From NCBI GenBank assembly GCA_900169235.1, contig FWCC01000135.1, positions 62,001 through 126,000 of the forward strand: 64,000 bases of DNA. Reading direction: 5' to 3'. Origin of the DNA: Zarea fungicola. Lineage: Eukaryota; Ascomycota; Sordariomycetes; Hypocreales; Cordycipitaceae. Made by a program: the position numbers and the translations under genes. The notes beneath the pieces were generated by a model. The model worked only from the letters and a program-made list of their open reading frames with translations. It was not told where the DNA came from and did not search any database. Of this stretch, positions 1 through 10,535 are shown piece after piece. Within the stretch, counting starts at the first letter, position 1; each line of letters opens with the position of its first letter.

Positions 1-790
1 CGCAATCACAACCCCAGATGGAAGCTCTCCAGGTACCGAGAGGATCCAGGACTTCAGGCCCAGTACATTATATTTTGACGCACTTCAGCTCAATCGTTCG
101 TGCCTCTTCAGACCAAAAAACGAGTGTGAAAAGAACAACAACCACAGCAGAGACGAATTGATCAGAACATATATCTCCAGATAGAATAACACATAATATC
201 ATAAATAAACGAATTAATGCTCAAGCCCAATAAGCGAAAGTGAGCTGTCAAACTGTTTATACGTGGGTAGGCGCGTCGCTGGGCCGTGGTGGGGCTTACA
301 TGCTTGTGAAGCAACGGTGGCGACATGCCATGTCCATTGCATTTATCCGCCCAGTGTGTGTAGAGTAATATTATCACGAAAATAGCTGAATCTCCATTTT
401 AATCGATTTCTACACATTGATAGAAGCAAATGAGTGTCATACCCTCGAACAAGCTAGGAAAACAACGGCAGCAGTCCAGAAAGAAGCGTTTGCCAACCAC
501 TTACCCTGGACCCTCTGAGGCAATGTAACGAGCATGGTTGGTCCTCCCACTCCTGTTATAAGAAGCAGTTGTTTCTGAATTAATGCTCTCTATAGTGTTA
601 ATTTCTATATTTTTGCTAGAATTGGTGCAGCGGAACAAGGGATCGTTACAGCCAACATGGGAAAGTGCTGTCGCGCTCGCAGTGAGTGTCTATAATTGGC
701 GTGCGGTAGCCTGAACGTGCGGGGACCACCGAGGTTGGGCTGAAGCTGTAAATAGAAGAATACCCACGCCTCTCACCATCGAAAATAATC
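1..790. other. Intergenic, no gene recognised
   Basis: No open frame here looks coding. A 12-codon ATG frame starts near 657 but has no support. The last bases flank the tRNA-Leu gene. Confidence 0.5.
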
Positions 791-944
791 GGTGAGATGG
801 CCGAGTTGGTAAGCAACCCTCAACAATCGTCGACTCATTCAACCAGTGTCTAACAACTTCAAAAGGTTATGGCGCCAGGTTAAGGTTACCTTAACATGTT
901 TCCTGGTGGAGCAATCCTCGTGGGTTCAAATCCCACTCTCATCA
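791..944 (+). tRNA. tRNA-Leu(AAG) with canonical intron and a 57-base D-loop insert
   Basis: The acceptor 5' strand at 791-797 pairs with 937-943, and the discriminator is A944. The anticodon stem is 875-879 with 902-906, and the anticodon AAG is at 882-884. A long variable arm and the A discriminator mark leucine. The T arm, with B box GGTTCAAATCC, ends at 936. A canonical intron of about 15 bases follows position 37 (886-900); its CCTTAA (889-894) pairs with the anticodon loop, as usual for pre-tRNA introns. Unusually, bases 809-865 interrupt the D-loop. They start GTAAGC, hold CTAAC at 850-854 and end AAAAG. Removing both inserts gives an 82-base class II tRNA with a D-stem of GCC/GGC and the conserved GG. 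Whether the D-loop insert is removed in the cell is unknown; the locus could instead be an interrupted pseudogene. Confidence 0.85.
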
Positions 945-2066
945 GAGTTCTTTTTTTGGACGTTGAATCTGTCAAGTAAGATCAACCAGCCAGTATTAGT
1001 CTAGCGGTTGATACAGCGGGAAGGCTTTAATTGTTTTTTTTGTGCAAAATCCACCATTTAAATTATGCTACGTGTAATTTCATCGTCCCTTTTTATTGAA
1101 AACAGAGGCAGAAATGTCTCGGATGGTACCGGTGAGCCACCTCCAATCAAGGAAGTGGAGATGGACCGCGTCAGCCACTTGTGGCGGTCTTGCGTGTTCT
1201 TATTCCGAAACAGAGGAGGGCGACATAGCCAAGGAAATACGCTTGCAAAAGTAGTCTATTTTACGTTTGTGAAATCAATATGCCCCGCCAACGCTACGTT
1301 TGAGCGGTAATTGTCGGCTCTGGAAGCGTCTGGCTGTGGCTCAGAGCTGGGTCGAAAACAGGTGTGGCGCGAACTAGGTCAGAGAGTGGTGACATCATCA
1401 ACATATTAGCTGCTTCCAGGTATGCAGCAGGTATGTAGCAGGCATGCAGCTAGGACACAATACAATGGAAGACGGCGGTAAAGCGGTAGGTGAAGCAACG
1501 CCAAAAAAATGAGGGTAAAATATTCTTTGAATTGTCGTGGTAATTATCAACATTATTTCCGCATTTCTTACTCTATTGATAGTCTATTGCGCCAGTATGA
1601 CAACACCCTCTCTTTGCTGGACGAGTGACAAGTACCCAGTACAAGACCCAGCTGGAACCTTGGCCCTCTTCGCCCCCGCAGTGGACATGCCGTTTTGGGC
1701 TCACGGCCACCGAAATACCTGGTTGCTGGATTTGCTGCGAGTGGGCCAAGCACTACGATCACGATCGTGGGACCTGCAATCCAGCTCCGTCACCGTGTTT
1801 GCAAATCTGCAACTGTCCAAGTACCCACTACCTTGGCACTGTCGCTTCTGGTACACATAGCAACCCCTTCTCCTCTCCGTTTCTGTTGGGTTAGACGACC
1901 TTTTCGGAAGCTAGTGAATAATCATGTAGTGAAATAAATCGTGTGCCCTCCCTTTCGTTCCCTTTTTCCTTGTCCCCCTCCTTCTCTCCCACACACCACC
2001 TTTTCAATCCATCCACAAACACACACACAATCTACACATTACAGGACTTCCTCACCAATAACCACC
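945..2066. other. Intergenic; possible truncated tRNA relic near 985-1040
   Basis: Around 989 there is an A-box-like TAGTCTAGCGG in a stretch resembling the 5' half of a tRNA, followed by eight Ts but with no B box or 3' half. The overlapping open frames between 1537 and 1937 have no domain-like features and are not called. The end of the interval (about 1945-2040) is pyrimidine-rich, as expected for the promoter and 5' leader of the next gene. Confidence 0.4.
951..957 (+). terminator. RNA polymerase III T-run terminator of tRNA-Leu
   Basis: Seven T residues begin seven bases after the mature 3' end of the tRNA. This is the usual Pol III stop and suggests that the gene is, or was, transcribed. 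Confidence 0.75.
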
Positions 2067-2974
2067 ATGTCTCTGCAGTGTAAGTCTCTCACCTAGTAAA
2101 GCGATCGCTTCTGTGTTGTGTCCAAGGCTGCCGCGGCCTCAATTCTCAATGGCGCAAAACGTCATTATGAGCCTGTTTGCGCCTCCCCCGCTCGAAGCTG
2201 GATGGGGCGAGGAAGCTTCGCACGCGGCAGAAATTTCAAATCCCATCGCTTTGAGTCTTGGGATTATGAAACCACTCAGCTGCAAGCTTGCCATGTGTCG
2301 CAACAGCCCGAGGTCGAAAGCGCCGCACACACAAGCACACATGCACGCTGTCTCTTACATTCCAAGCCAACCAACTGACAAAACTTCCTCTAGACCTCCC
2401 CTCTGTCAAGCCCTCGGCCATTGCCCTGGGCCTCGCCTTCAACCACGGCATTGAAATCGCCGTCATGGCCCCCCTCTTTGGCCAGACCTACCAGCGCGCC
2501 AAGGCCGCCAACACCAAGGAGGAGTTCATCAAGTCCAAGGAGGCCGCCGGTGCCGCCGTCGCCCTCGGCACGTCCTTTGTCGGCGCCGGACTCCAGAGCT
2601 ACGGCGTCGCTGCTCTGATTAATGCTACCGGTACTCTCTCCTACAAGGGCGCTGCCTACCTCGGCGGTCTCATCTTTGCTGCCACTGCTGCTCCTGGTGT
2701 AAGTGCCCCTCTAACCAATGCCCGATGTTTTGTTGAATGAGTGATGAGGCTCAGTCACAGCCGTCTCATTCGTTTGTGAAAACAAAGAGTGTGAAGGGGA
2801 GAAAAAAAAGAAATAAACTAAAAAACTGACACACTTTAGTTCCTCGGCCAGGTCTTTACTGAAAAACGCCCGCTCGATACCGTCGGTGCCAGCGTCGTTG
2901 CCAAGCTCTTCGAGACTGTCGGCCTGTCCTTGATCCTGACGTGGTGGGGGACGCGTACCAACCCTTTCAACTGA
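2067..2974 (+). CDS. DUF1761-like small membrane protein
   Basis: Three exons, 2067-2079, 2394-2698 and 2840-2974, encode 150 residues. The donors are GTAAGT-like and the acceptors CTAG and TTAG; the 13-base first exon is unusually short. The protein has about four hydrophobic segments, a motif FNHGIEIAVMAPLFGQTY in the first, and a C-terminal FETVGLSLILTWWGTR. This pattern resembles the fungal DUF1761 family, a membrane family of unknown function. The family call is from memory of its pattern and was not searched. The start is chosen because ACC ACC ATG gives a good context and the spliced frame stays open. It is transcribed toward the converging NHP2 gene. No function can be stated. Confidence 0.75.
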
Positions 2975-3465
2975 GAGCGTTGATCTAGCTTGGGGGTTAT
3001 TCGTTGAATCAAATTTGAAGGAAGTTGGGTGAGGGTTTATTTCGCTCCCACTACAAACATTTTGTCACGGATGCCTTTCAAGTCGGGAAGCCAGCATCCG
3101 TGGCCACATGCTCACCGAGTTTTGTTTCCTTGCTGTAACTCTAGTTCATAATTGACAATAATCACGATTAGTTGTTCTGATGTGAGGACGTGACTGAGGG
3201 CATGACTGTGAGTGTCAGGATAGTAGTGCTGCTTCACAGCACTCTACCAACATAAATTAGCCAAACACGTCAACCCAAAAAGAAGATGACCCAGGTACAT
3301 GAGAATATCCATTAACTGTATGCAATAAAAGACGTGGAATATACACCATAAAACGCCGCCATGCCATTCTGGCCCAGTGTGTTACACAAAGCTACCAAAG
3401 CCCAGCCAGTTTGATCCAAATCAAGTTCACACATATCCCCCGTTACCCCCATTTCCTTTTCTTCC
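2975..3465. other. Intergenic between convergent genes
   Basis: 3' regions of the DUF1761-like gene and NHP2. Nothing else was recognised. Confidence 0.6.
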
Positions 3466-4362
3466 CTAAGCCTTGGATTCACCCTTGGCCCAGAAACTTT
3501 GCTTCACATACTCCTTTTGCACATACTTGGCCAGCGACGCGTACGCCTCGCCAAACGCCTCGCCGTCCTCCTCCTCGTCACCCTCGGCGCTCTTCTTCTT
3601 CGCACCATCCTTCTTCTTGCCGTCCTGCTTCTCCATAATCATCACCACCGAGGTCGGGCGCTTCGTCTTGGCGGCCGCACCCAGCTCCGCGCGCGAGGTG
3701 ACAAAGATGAAGGGCACGTTGTGGTCCTCGCACAGCACGGGAATGTGCGAGATGACGTCCTGCGGGGAAATGTCGCCGGCAATGACGACGATGCCGGGGA
3801 ACGAGGTGCTCTTGGGTCCGGCGGCGGCGGACTTGCGGAGCGTCTTGACGACTTCCTTGACGCCACGCTTGAGGGTGCCATTTTTGGCGGCTAAAACAAA
3901 TTATCAGTATTTTTTTTCCTCAAACACTCTTTTTGTGCAATTGAATCATGAAAAGCGCAAGAGTTTTCAAGAAGCCAAAATGCAAGAATAAGCAGTAGAG
4001 GGGGGACGGAACGTACACTTGCGAATCGTCTTGTAGACCTTCTTCATGCCCTTGTCATCCGCAACAGGCACGGCAAAGGGCACAATCGTCCGGGCGAGGG
4101 GCAGATCCTCCGCCTTGTCGCTCTCGTCCATGTCGGAGTCGGAGTCATTATCCTCAACAGCAGCCGCCTTCTTTTCCTTCTTGGACGACTTGGTGGCGGC
4201 GGCGTCTTGCTGGATCTTCTCCTCGACGGCGGCGGCGAGCTTCTCCTTCTTCTCCTTCTTTTCCTTCTTATCCTTCTTGTCCTTTTTCACGCCAGACTCT
4301 TCGCTTGCGCGCTTCTCCTTCTTGTCCTTCTTCTCCTTCTTGTCGGGGCGTTCGGCGGCCAT
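3466..4362 (-). CDS. NHP2: H/ACA snoRNP protein NHP2 (L7Ae family)
   Basis: Two exons on the minus strand, 4362-4017 and 3890-3466, encode 256 residues; the intron is 126 bases. NHP2 is a core protein of H/ACA small nucleolar ribonucleoproteins, which guide rRNA pseudouridylation in the nucleolus. From residue 115 the protein carries the L7Ae RNA-binding fold, with the RGVKEVVKTLRK segment, the VVIAGDISPQDVISHIP core and the CEDHNVPFIFV stretch, closely matching yeast NHP2. The first 75 or so residues are a Lys/Glu-rich extension (runs of KKDKK, KKEKK) followed by an acidic patch, making it about 100 residues longer than the yeast protein. Such basic tails are common in nucleolar proteins. 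Identification is firm; the tail's role is inference. Confidence 0.93.
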
Positions 4363-5045
4363 TTTGTCGTGTGAATTTATCGATTGGACGATTTTCGTTT
4401 AATGCCCAGTTACTGATATTTTGGTGACAAAATATCAATTGAAAAACACCGATTAATCTGCTCCACCGGTAGACAAAGACAAACTCAAAAGATGCGGAAT
4501 CAATTGGGATATTCAAATGGTTCAACAATGTTGGACTATTTCGCTGGACGGCCCTCTAAAACTTTTTTTAGTCCCAGAACTTTTTTTCTGGCCGCAGCAT
4601 AAATTTCGGCGCCTAGTGCTGCCGCTTCCGATGGGGTCACGTGAGAACTCTGGCTGGCTGGGCGAATGGCATGGCCTGGATTTTGGATGACAGTTGGATG
4701 ACAGCTAGATGGATATGATCAAGTGTAACAAAATACTTCAAAAATATATATAAATCGCAGGGAAAGGATTAGGAATTCGAAAGCTGGTGTTAGAGCTGGG
4801 CACATGTTCAAAGCACCTCAAGTGTGGCAGCACTCCAGCCGAGCGCAATGCTGTCCCATCATGTCACATTCACATACATAACACAGTCTTGTGACAAAGT
4901 AAATTGAATGCGAATTGAATCCGCGCTAGAGTGGCTATTCACCACACATCTATCTTGCGTGTCCCGCTCTTCTGATGTACAAAAAGCGCCCGCAGGCGTT
5001 TCACAAATACAACGCCCAGTTTATAGTCCCCCATGCGTTTTTTCT
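4363..5045. other. NHP2 promoter region and QCR8 3' side
   Basis: Contains a CACGTG E-box at 4638-4643, 276 bases upstream of the NHP2 start, and AT-rich DNA near 4740. No further gene was seen. Confidence 0.55.
4638..4643. promoter_or_regulatory. CACGTG E-box upstream of NHP2
   Basis: A palindromic CACGTG core lies 276 bases before the NHP2 start codon. It is a binding site type for basic helix-loop-helix factors such as Cbf1. Function is inferred from motif and position only. Confidence 0.4.
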
Positions 5046-5754
5046 TTACTCAGAGTCGGCAAACTCGGCACGGCCAGCCTTTGAGTTGAGGTACTCGTTG
5101 CTAAAGAAACCAATGTTAGCTTCGGTATATATTGTCGACAGACAACCCAAGTCGTGTCTGCATTAGGATAGACATACCGCTCAGTGGCCCAGTGCATCAG
5201 GTAGTATCCGGCCACCAGGGGAGGGAGCCAGTAGAAGATCTGGGACTTGGTGCGGCGGAAGGTGTTGAAGATGGCGTCGTGGGCGGCACCAGCCCAGGGG
5301 TTCTGACGGTTGGCGGCGACACCATAGGTGATGATGCCCTTGACCTTGCCGGCACCACCTGTGTCCAGTTAGTCTGTATTCGTATAAAACCGCTTCCTTG
5401 CGACGATATGCTCCAATTGCTCCTCCTCTTATTCCAATTGCGGCAGAATTCGAGGCATTGGCATTGTCACTCGTCTCAAAACATTGCGTCGTCGCCGTCA
5501 CGGAAGTCGTAAAAAATCGCATCACGTACCGAAAGCACCAAAGTCGTGGCCGAGCCAGCTAGTAAAATAAACCAATTAGCATTGTTCCCCCCATTTCCAC
5601 CACAGGCCGATTGGTCGTGAGAGCTGGACAGCGTATTCGGAGAAAAGCCGCAGCTTCCTCCCGACCGTATCGAACCTGGGCGGCGTTGAGCAGCCACCAC
5701 TTACTTGCCAACCTTCCAGTTGGGGCCACCGTAGCGCTGCTGAGTCGGTCTCAT
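5046..5754 (-). CDS. QCR8: Cytochrome bc1 complex subunit 8 (QCR8)
   Basis: Four exons on the minus strand, 5754-5705, 5558-5530, 5358-5178 and 5100-5046, encode 104 residues. QCR8 is the small ubiquinone-binding-site subunit of respiratory complex III in the mitochondrial inner membrane. The spliced product shows GWWGH-like NWLGHDFGAFGG near the start, then KGIITYGVAANRQNPW, FRRTKSQIFYW leading into one transmembrane segment, and NEYLNSKAGRAEF at the end, matching the fungal family in order and length. Four exons for a protein this short is typical of filamentous fungi. The gene diverges from PHB1, with 372 bases between start codons. Identification is firm. Confidence 0.93.
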
Positions 5755-6126
5755 CTTGACTGGATCGTTTTCGCGACGGATTGGATTCGTGGCGTGGAGA
5801 GATGCGGGAGAGTCGATGGGATTGTAGCAGGGAGTGGTCCAAAAGGTAATCTTTCGGAAAGGCGAAAGTCTTCACAGCCGAAGCAACCTCCCGGCTCCAC
5901 TCCGCTCCAAAACAGGACTAGCGCCACCAAGGCAGCTTGGAAGACAAACCTCACTGTTCAGGCACCTCGCGAGCATCTATGAAGGTTCTCCATCACATCC
6001 GACTTCTGTAATTCATCATATACCCCCTCTAGCCGCCATCACTCGTCCTCTGTCGCATCGAAGCGGCTTGAAATTTTCTTCTCCCCATAGCCACAGATAC
6101 GCTGTCGACCGACATCATTCCTCGAG
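5755..6126. promoter_or_regulatory. Shared divergent promoter of QCR8 and PHB1
   Basis: The 372 bases separate the starts of two divergent genes for mitochondrial inner-membrane proteins. The segment must hold both core promoters and 5' leaders. No specific site was recognised. Confidence 0.6.
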
Positions 6127-7030
6127 ATGGCTGCCAGAGCCCTCAACTCCGTCTACAGGCTGGCGGTGCCGGCGTCCGTTGTCGCCTATGCCGCCTCGCA
6201 ATCGCTCTTTGACGTCAAGGGCGGCACGCGCGCCGTCATCTTTGACAGGCTGTCCGGTGTCAAGGAGGACGTCATCAACGAGGGCACGCACTTTCTCATC
6301 CCCTGGCTGCAGCGCAGCATCATCTTTGATGTGCGCACGCGGCCCCGAAACATTGCCACCACGACGGGCAGCAAGGACATGCAAATGGTTAGCCTGACGC
6401 TGCGTGTCCTGCACCGCCCTATTGTGAAGCAGCTTCCCAAGATTTATCAGGTATTCCTCACCTTGAAGCTTCGTTAACCCTGCTTCCCCCATCCCAGCAT
6501 ACTAATTGGATTAGAACCTCGGCGCCGACTACGACGAGCGCGTCCTCCCCTCCATCGGCAACGAGGTCCTCAAGGCCATCGTCGCCCAGTTCGACGCCGC
6601 CGAGCTCATCACCCAGCGAGAGGCCGTCTCCCAGCGCATCCGCGACGACCTCACCCGCCGCGCCGCCGAGTTCAACATTGCCCTCGAGGACGTGTCCATC
6701 ACCCACATGACTTTCGGCCGCGAGTTCACAAAGGCCGTCGAGCAGAAGCAGATTGCCCAGCAGGACGCCGAGCGCGCCCGCTTCATCGTCGAGCGCGCCG
6801 AGCAGGAGCGCCAGGCCAGCGTCATCCGCGCCGAGGGCGAGGCCGAGTCCGCCGAGACCATCTCAAAGGCCATTGCCAAGTCGGGCGACGGGCTCGTCAT
6901 GATTCGCAAGATTGAGGCCAGCAGGGAGATTGCCGCCACCCTCTCGTCGAATCCCAACGTTGCGTACCTGCCCAGCGGCGGCAAGAATGGCGGCGGTGGT
7001 CAGTACCTGTTGTCTGTTGGACGGGCTTAA
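6127..7030 (+). CDS. PHB1: Prohibitin 1
   Basis: Two exons, 6127-6450 and 6515-7030, separated by a 64-base intron with an ACTAAT branch site, encode 279 residues. Prohibitin 1 forms ring complexes with prohibitin 2 in the mitochondrial inner membrane, where they scaffold and regulate protein turnover. The N terminus has a hydrophobic anchor (about residues 8-25). The SPFH/band-7 domain follows, with [21 protein letters not shown] and the strongly conserved [19 protein letters not shown] across the splice junction. A C-terminal coiled coil (about 175-240) is rich in Glu, Ala and Arg. Length matches yeast Phb1 (287). The start lies at the expected N terminus and the ATG is close downstream of the divergent promoter. 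Confidence 0.96.
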
Positions 7031-7433
7031 CCGAGGAATAGAGCAAGGAACCTGGCATGAGGTGAAGGCTAGAAAGGAAGAATAAGAAAAGAAGAGAGGA
7101 ATCTCCGCTTTGGGATGCTCAGTGAGATTTTTATCTCGTTGTGAATTGGGCAAATTCTACAGTCATGTAACCACTTGTAACAATACAAATTATAAATGAG
7201 GGAAAGAGGGTTTGACATGACCATTGCCAGCCGGCAGCAATGCAATGTAGTGCCATTTCCCAATGTAAATGTCTATGATAAAAATATTGGTCCAAACGCC
7301 GTCCATGTAATACCGCCATGGTAATGTTTAACAAGAAAACCAATTCTATGAAGCCGATGAAGCCATCCCAATGTTCTTTTCCTCCCCGTCACTCCTTTTC
7401 AATGTGTTAAATGAACCCTTTACCCCTCCGTTA
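7031..7433. other. Intergenic between convergent PHB1 and REX3
   Basis: 3' regions only; nothing further recognised. Confidence 0.6.
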
Positions 7434-9419
7434 TTAAACAGCCGCCTCGATAAACTCCTCCGTCAAGGTACCACCACCAGAAGACACGGGCGCCGTAATG
7501 ACGCCATCTACCACCTTCCACCCCTTCCTCTTAAGCTCGGCCCATTCCCTGGCTACGCGGAGCCGCACCAGCTCGCCCGCCGCTCGTGCGTCTTCGGCCG
7601 AGTCGTGCCCCAGCATCTTGGGCCCCGTCTGCACCTGAATCTTGCGGTTGAGGTGCGTGCCCATGAGCGCCTTGAGGCCGTTGCGAAACGGCAGGCCCGC
7701 GCGGTGCGGAAACGCAAGCACCGTGTCGACGAGGGTCGGGTGCACCACGCGCACGGCGTTGAGGTCGTTTTCGAGCCCATGGCCCATGAGCGGCGTGGTG
7801 GGGGCGAGGAGGGAGAAGAGCAGGTCGCGCGCGGCCGCCGGCGAGGATACAACCTTGAGTCTTTTCTTAGAGACCTGGCCGTCCTCGCTGCCAGAAGACT
7901 CGCCGCTGCTGCTGCTTTCAGAGGCAGGAACAAGGGCATCGCCGGGACACCAGTCCTGCGCCTGCGCCAAGTCATCGGGCCACACGCCGGAATAGCGCGA
8001 GTTGAGGTCGAGAATCTCGCCGAGCGGCTTGACCAGAACGTCGAGCATCTCGGTGCCGTCGGGCCAGGACGTGGCCGTCAGGCGGATGAGCTCCATGCCG
8101 TGCACCGTGTACCCCATCTCGCAGTCAAAGCACACGGCACGATCCGCCGGCACGCCGCCGCCCGCATTCTCTGGTGTGGCGGCGTAGTTGAGCACAGCGG
8201 CGAGGCGCTTTGGGTCGCTTGCCTTGAAGACGTGGTTCGGGTGCGTGATGCACCCCGCCGAGTCGCCGACCTGCTGCCCACAGCAGAGATGGCGCTTTGG
8301 CTGCCTGGTGACGGTCCGATCGGCGGCGGTACCGGGTTGCTTGTCGGGGAAATAGGTCTTGCCCCAGTGGAAATTGCACGCGCCGCCCGAGGTGAGCGCG
8401 CCGTCCTCGGCGCGGCGGCCGGGGAACACCTGGAAGCGCTGCTCGCAGCGGTCGCACTTCTCCCACCCCTTGGCGGCGTCCAGGCCGTCCCTGGCGGCGG
8501 CAATGGCCTCGGGCGTGGGCACGGCCGAGACGTAGCCGTGGTTGCCGAGCCCTTCAATGGGCGTGAGGATGCGGCGGAGGAGCTGCACTTCTTGGGCGGG
8601 CGTCAGGCCCGTCTCGACGACCACGGCGCCGCCCTGCATCTCCTCGAGTTGGCGCTTCTTGCCCGGGGCAGGCACCTGCTGCTCCCTCTCCTTGAGCCAT
8701 TCGGCCAGCGCGAATCGCTTGTACTTGATGATATTGTTCTTCATGACGTTGCTGTAGACGGATGCCTTGCCAACGGCGACGGCGACCTCTTCGTCGAGCA
8801 CGCGCGTGATGAGCTCCTGGTCAGAGAGGAGCAGCCTTGTCTGGTCAGATTTGGCAACCTTTTTCAGTTCTTCGTTTAAGCGCTTGTATTCGTTATGCAG
8901 TAATCGAACCAGTTTTAAGCGTATCTCATGACTTGCGGGCGAGGCCTTGATGAGTCTTGGGTTGAGAGCTTCCTTTTTGACGACGGGCTTCGCTAATGGC
9001 ACCTTTGGCTGAGCGGTAGGCAATGAATTCGGAGTTGGTTGGTGCTTTCTAACGGGGGGTGATATTGGCCTTTTTATAGATTGGAGACGTGATGGTGCTG
9101 GAGTCATATCACTGCCGGGATGCAGACTGCGCGGCTTAGGCGGATTCGCTGCTGCCGCCGTCCTGGGCGCAGGTGAGTCCAGCTTTGTGCGTTTCAACGG
9201 CGCATCCCCATCTCTATTGGACACAACTGCCGGTGATGAAGAGACCTCAGCCTTACTTTGTACCTGCAACATCTCTGGTTCCGTGGTCGGGGCAGAAGAG
9301 CCGCCACCGGCGCCGCTTCCTTTGTCCTCCCTTTCGTGTCCAAAGAGGCACATGTACGCTGAGCAGTTTGTGCCCGCGGGACACGGGATGTGCTTGAGCG
9401 AGAGGCTCATTGCGGCCAT
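7434..9419 (-). CDS. REX3: RNA exonuclease REX3-like (DEDDh family)
   Basis: A single uninterrupted frame encodes 661 residues. Rex3-type enzymes are 3'-5' exonucleases that trim small structured RNAs such as RNase MRP RNA. The N terminus has a CCCH zinc finger (Cys13, Cys19, Cys24, His28). A Pro/Ser/Lys-rich linker follows, then a second metal-binding region (WEKCDRCEQRF, CNFHWGK, LCCGQQ) typical of the Rex1/Rex3 group. The exonuclease domain begins near residue 425 with FDCEMGYT (motif I, Asp and Glu), has GHGLENDLNA (motif II) and ends with LGHDSAEDARA (motif III, the catalytic His and Asp). All catalytic residues are present. It is longer than yeast Rex3 (404), mostly from the linker and an acidic-serine insert near residue 510. 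The long plus-strand frame lying over it is a shadow. Confidence 0.9.
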   Translation of the reverse strand: MAAMSLSLKHIPCPAGTNCSAYMCLFGHEREDKGSGAGGGSSAPTTEPEMLQVQSKAEVSSSPAVVSNRDGDAPLKRTKLDSPAPRTAAAANPPKPRSLHPGSDMTPAPSRLQSIKRPISPPVRKHQPTPNSLPTAQPKVPLAKPVVKKEALNPRLIKASPASHEIRLKLVRLLHNEYKRLNEELKKVAKSDQTRLLLSDQELITRVLDEEVAVAVGKASVYSNVMKNNIIKYKRFALAEWLKEREQQVPAPGKKRQLEEMQGGAVVVETGLTPAQEVQLLRRILTPIEGLGNHGYVSAVPTPEAIAAARDGLDAAKGWEKCDRCEQRFQVFPGRRAEDGALTSGGACNFHWGKTYFPDKQPGTAADRTVTRQPKRHLCCGQQVGDSAGCITHPNHVFKASDPKRLAAVLNYAATPENAGGGVPADRAVCFDCEMGYTVHGMELIRLTATSWPDGTEMLDVLVKPLGEILDLNSRYSGVWPDDLAQAQDWCPGDALVPASESSSSGESSGSEDGQVSKKRLKVVSSPAAARDLLFSLLAPTTPLMGHGLENDLNAVRVVHPTLVDTVLAFPHRAGLPFRNGLKALMGTHLNRKIQVQTGPKMLGHDSAEDARAAGELVRLRVAREWAELKRKGWKVVDGVITAPVSSGGGTLTEEFIEAAV

Positions 9420-10535
9420 TCTTTAACCCTTTCAAGTTTCAGCATGCAGCAAGTTGAAAAAAAAAATAGGCGGATTGAATTGTATTGGGCTGCGTTGCCG
9501 CTCTCTGGTTTCGCGGTTGCCAGCCAGATAGCTTGCGTGAGGTGAGCGATCGCTCAGCGACGGATCAAGGGATGCGGATGCACGCTGTCGGCACGTGGTC
9601 ACTTTATCAGGGTGAAAGGGACGAGACGTCACTGTCAATCTTGATACATCAAGATGAAAATGTGTGTGGATTCAAGCGGCGCATGTAAACAATGCGGACG
9701 GGAAGCTTGTTTGTGTGCGGGATGGGAGAACAAAGGTTGGTTTGTGCAATGTCGCTGCCGCCATGCAAATGTCAGGCCTGGGCGTAGGTTTTCCTCGCGC
9801 TGAGCTCGACGCCTGTAAAAGGCCTCTAGGGGGCACGCTCCTGTTTTTATAGTGGATAGAGCCCCTGGCAGACATGAACCACAGTTTTGCGACATGCCGA
9901 TGCACTGTGCTCTGCTGCCCAGACTGCCAAAAGATATCAAGAATGATAAAAATCAAGAAACTGGCGCTTTATAATTGCGTTATTTGAACTATAAATATGT
10001 TGTCATTTTGGCAAGATGGGACCTTGAAATTGACAGAGTATGCTCCAACTCGGCGTTATTTTCCTGTCTGCCAATAGCGTCCAACTCATGCCACCATTCC
10101 ACGAGTAAACGCATTTGTCTACAATTAATAAATGATTGCGAGTTAATTACAATATTAAACCTTCGTTCCGTCGTATGAAAGCCTACTTGATGACTTTTCT
10201 AATGACTCTAGCTCACATCTGCCTTGACAGAGTATCATGTCAAGACATTGGACTCCCTTGCTGTCAGGTCCAAGATGGCACCTCAGCAACTATTTATGAC
10301 AGATAATGTTTACTACATCGTTGCCCTTTATTTAAAAATATATATATATAATATATAAAAAATGGTATAATCTCATATAAATTCATAAAAACTCGTCAAA
10401 CATCAATGATAGCCAGTCACAGATACTTGAGCAAGGTTGCGAGATTTCCTACAAAGCTGATAATGGCCAGGACACCGCCAGCAACGCCTGGCAGAAAGAG
10501 GACAAGTCAGAAACCTCGCAAACCGTCTTCTGACA
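9420..10535. other. Intergenic, AT-rich toward 10,350
   Basis: REX3 promoter side, then increasingly AT-rich DNA with a TA-rich simple repeat at about 10330-10365. No coding frame was supported. Confidence 0.55.
10330..10365. repeat. TA-rich simple repeat
   Basis: A run of alternating A and T bases (tatatatata type), visible by eye. Confidence 0.8.

Noticed and set aside
1537..1937. Overlapping plus and minus frames
   Set aside because: Several frames of similar length overlap with no domain character; no one is preferred.
7371..8879. 502-codon plus-strand frame over REX3
   Set aside because: It is the antisense shadow of the GC-rich REX3 exon, which carries clear zinc-finger and DEDDh motifs.
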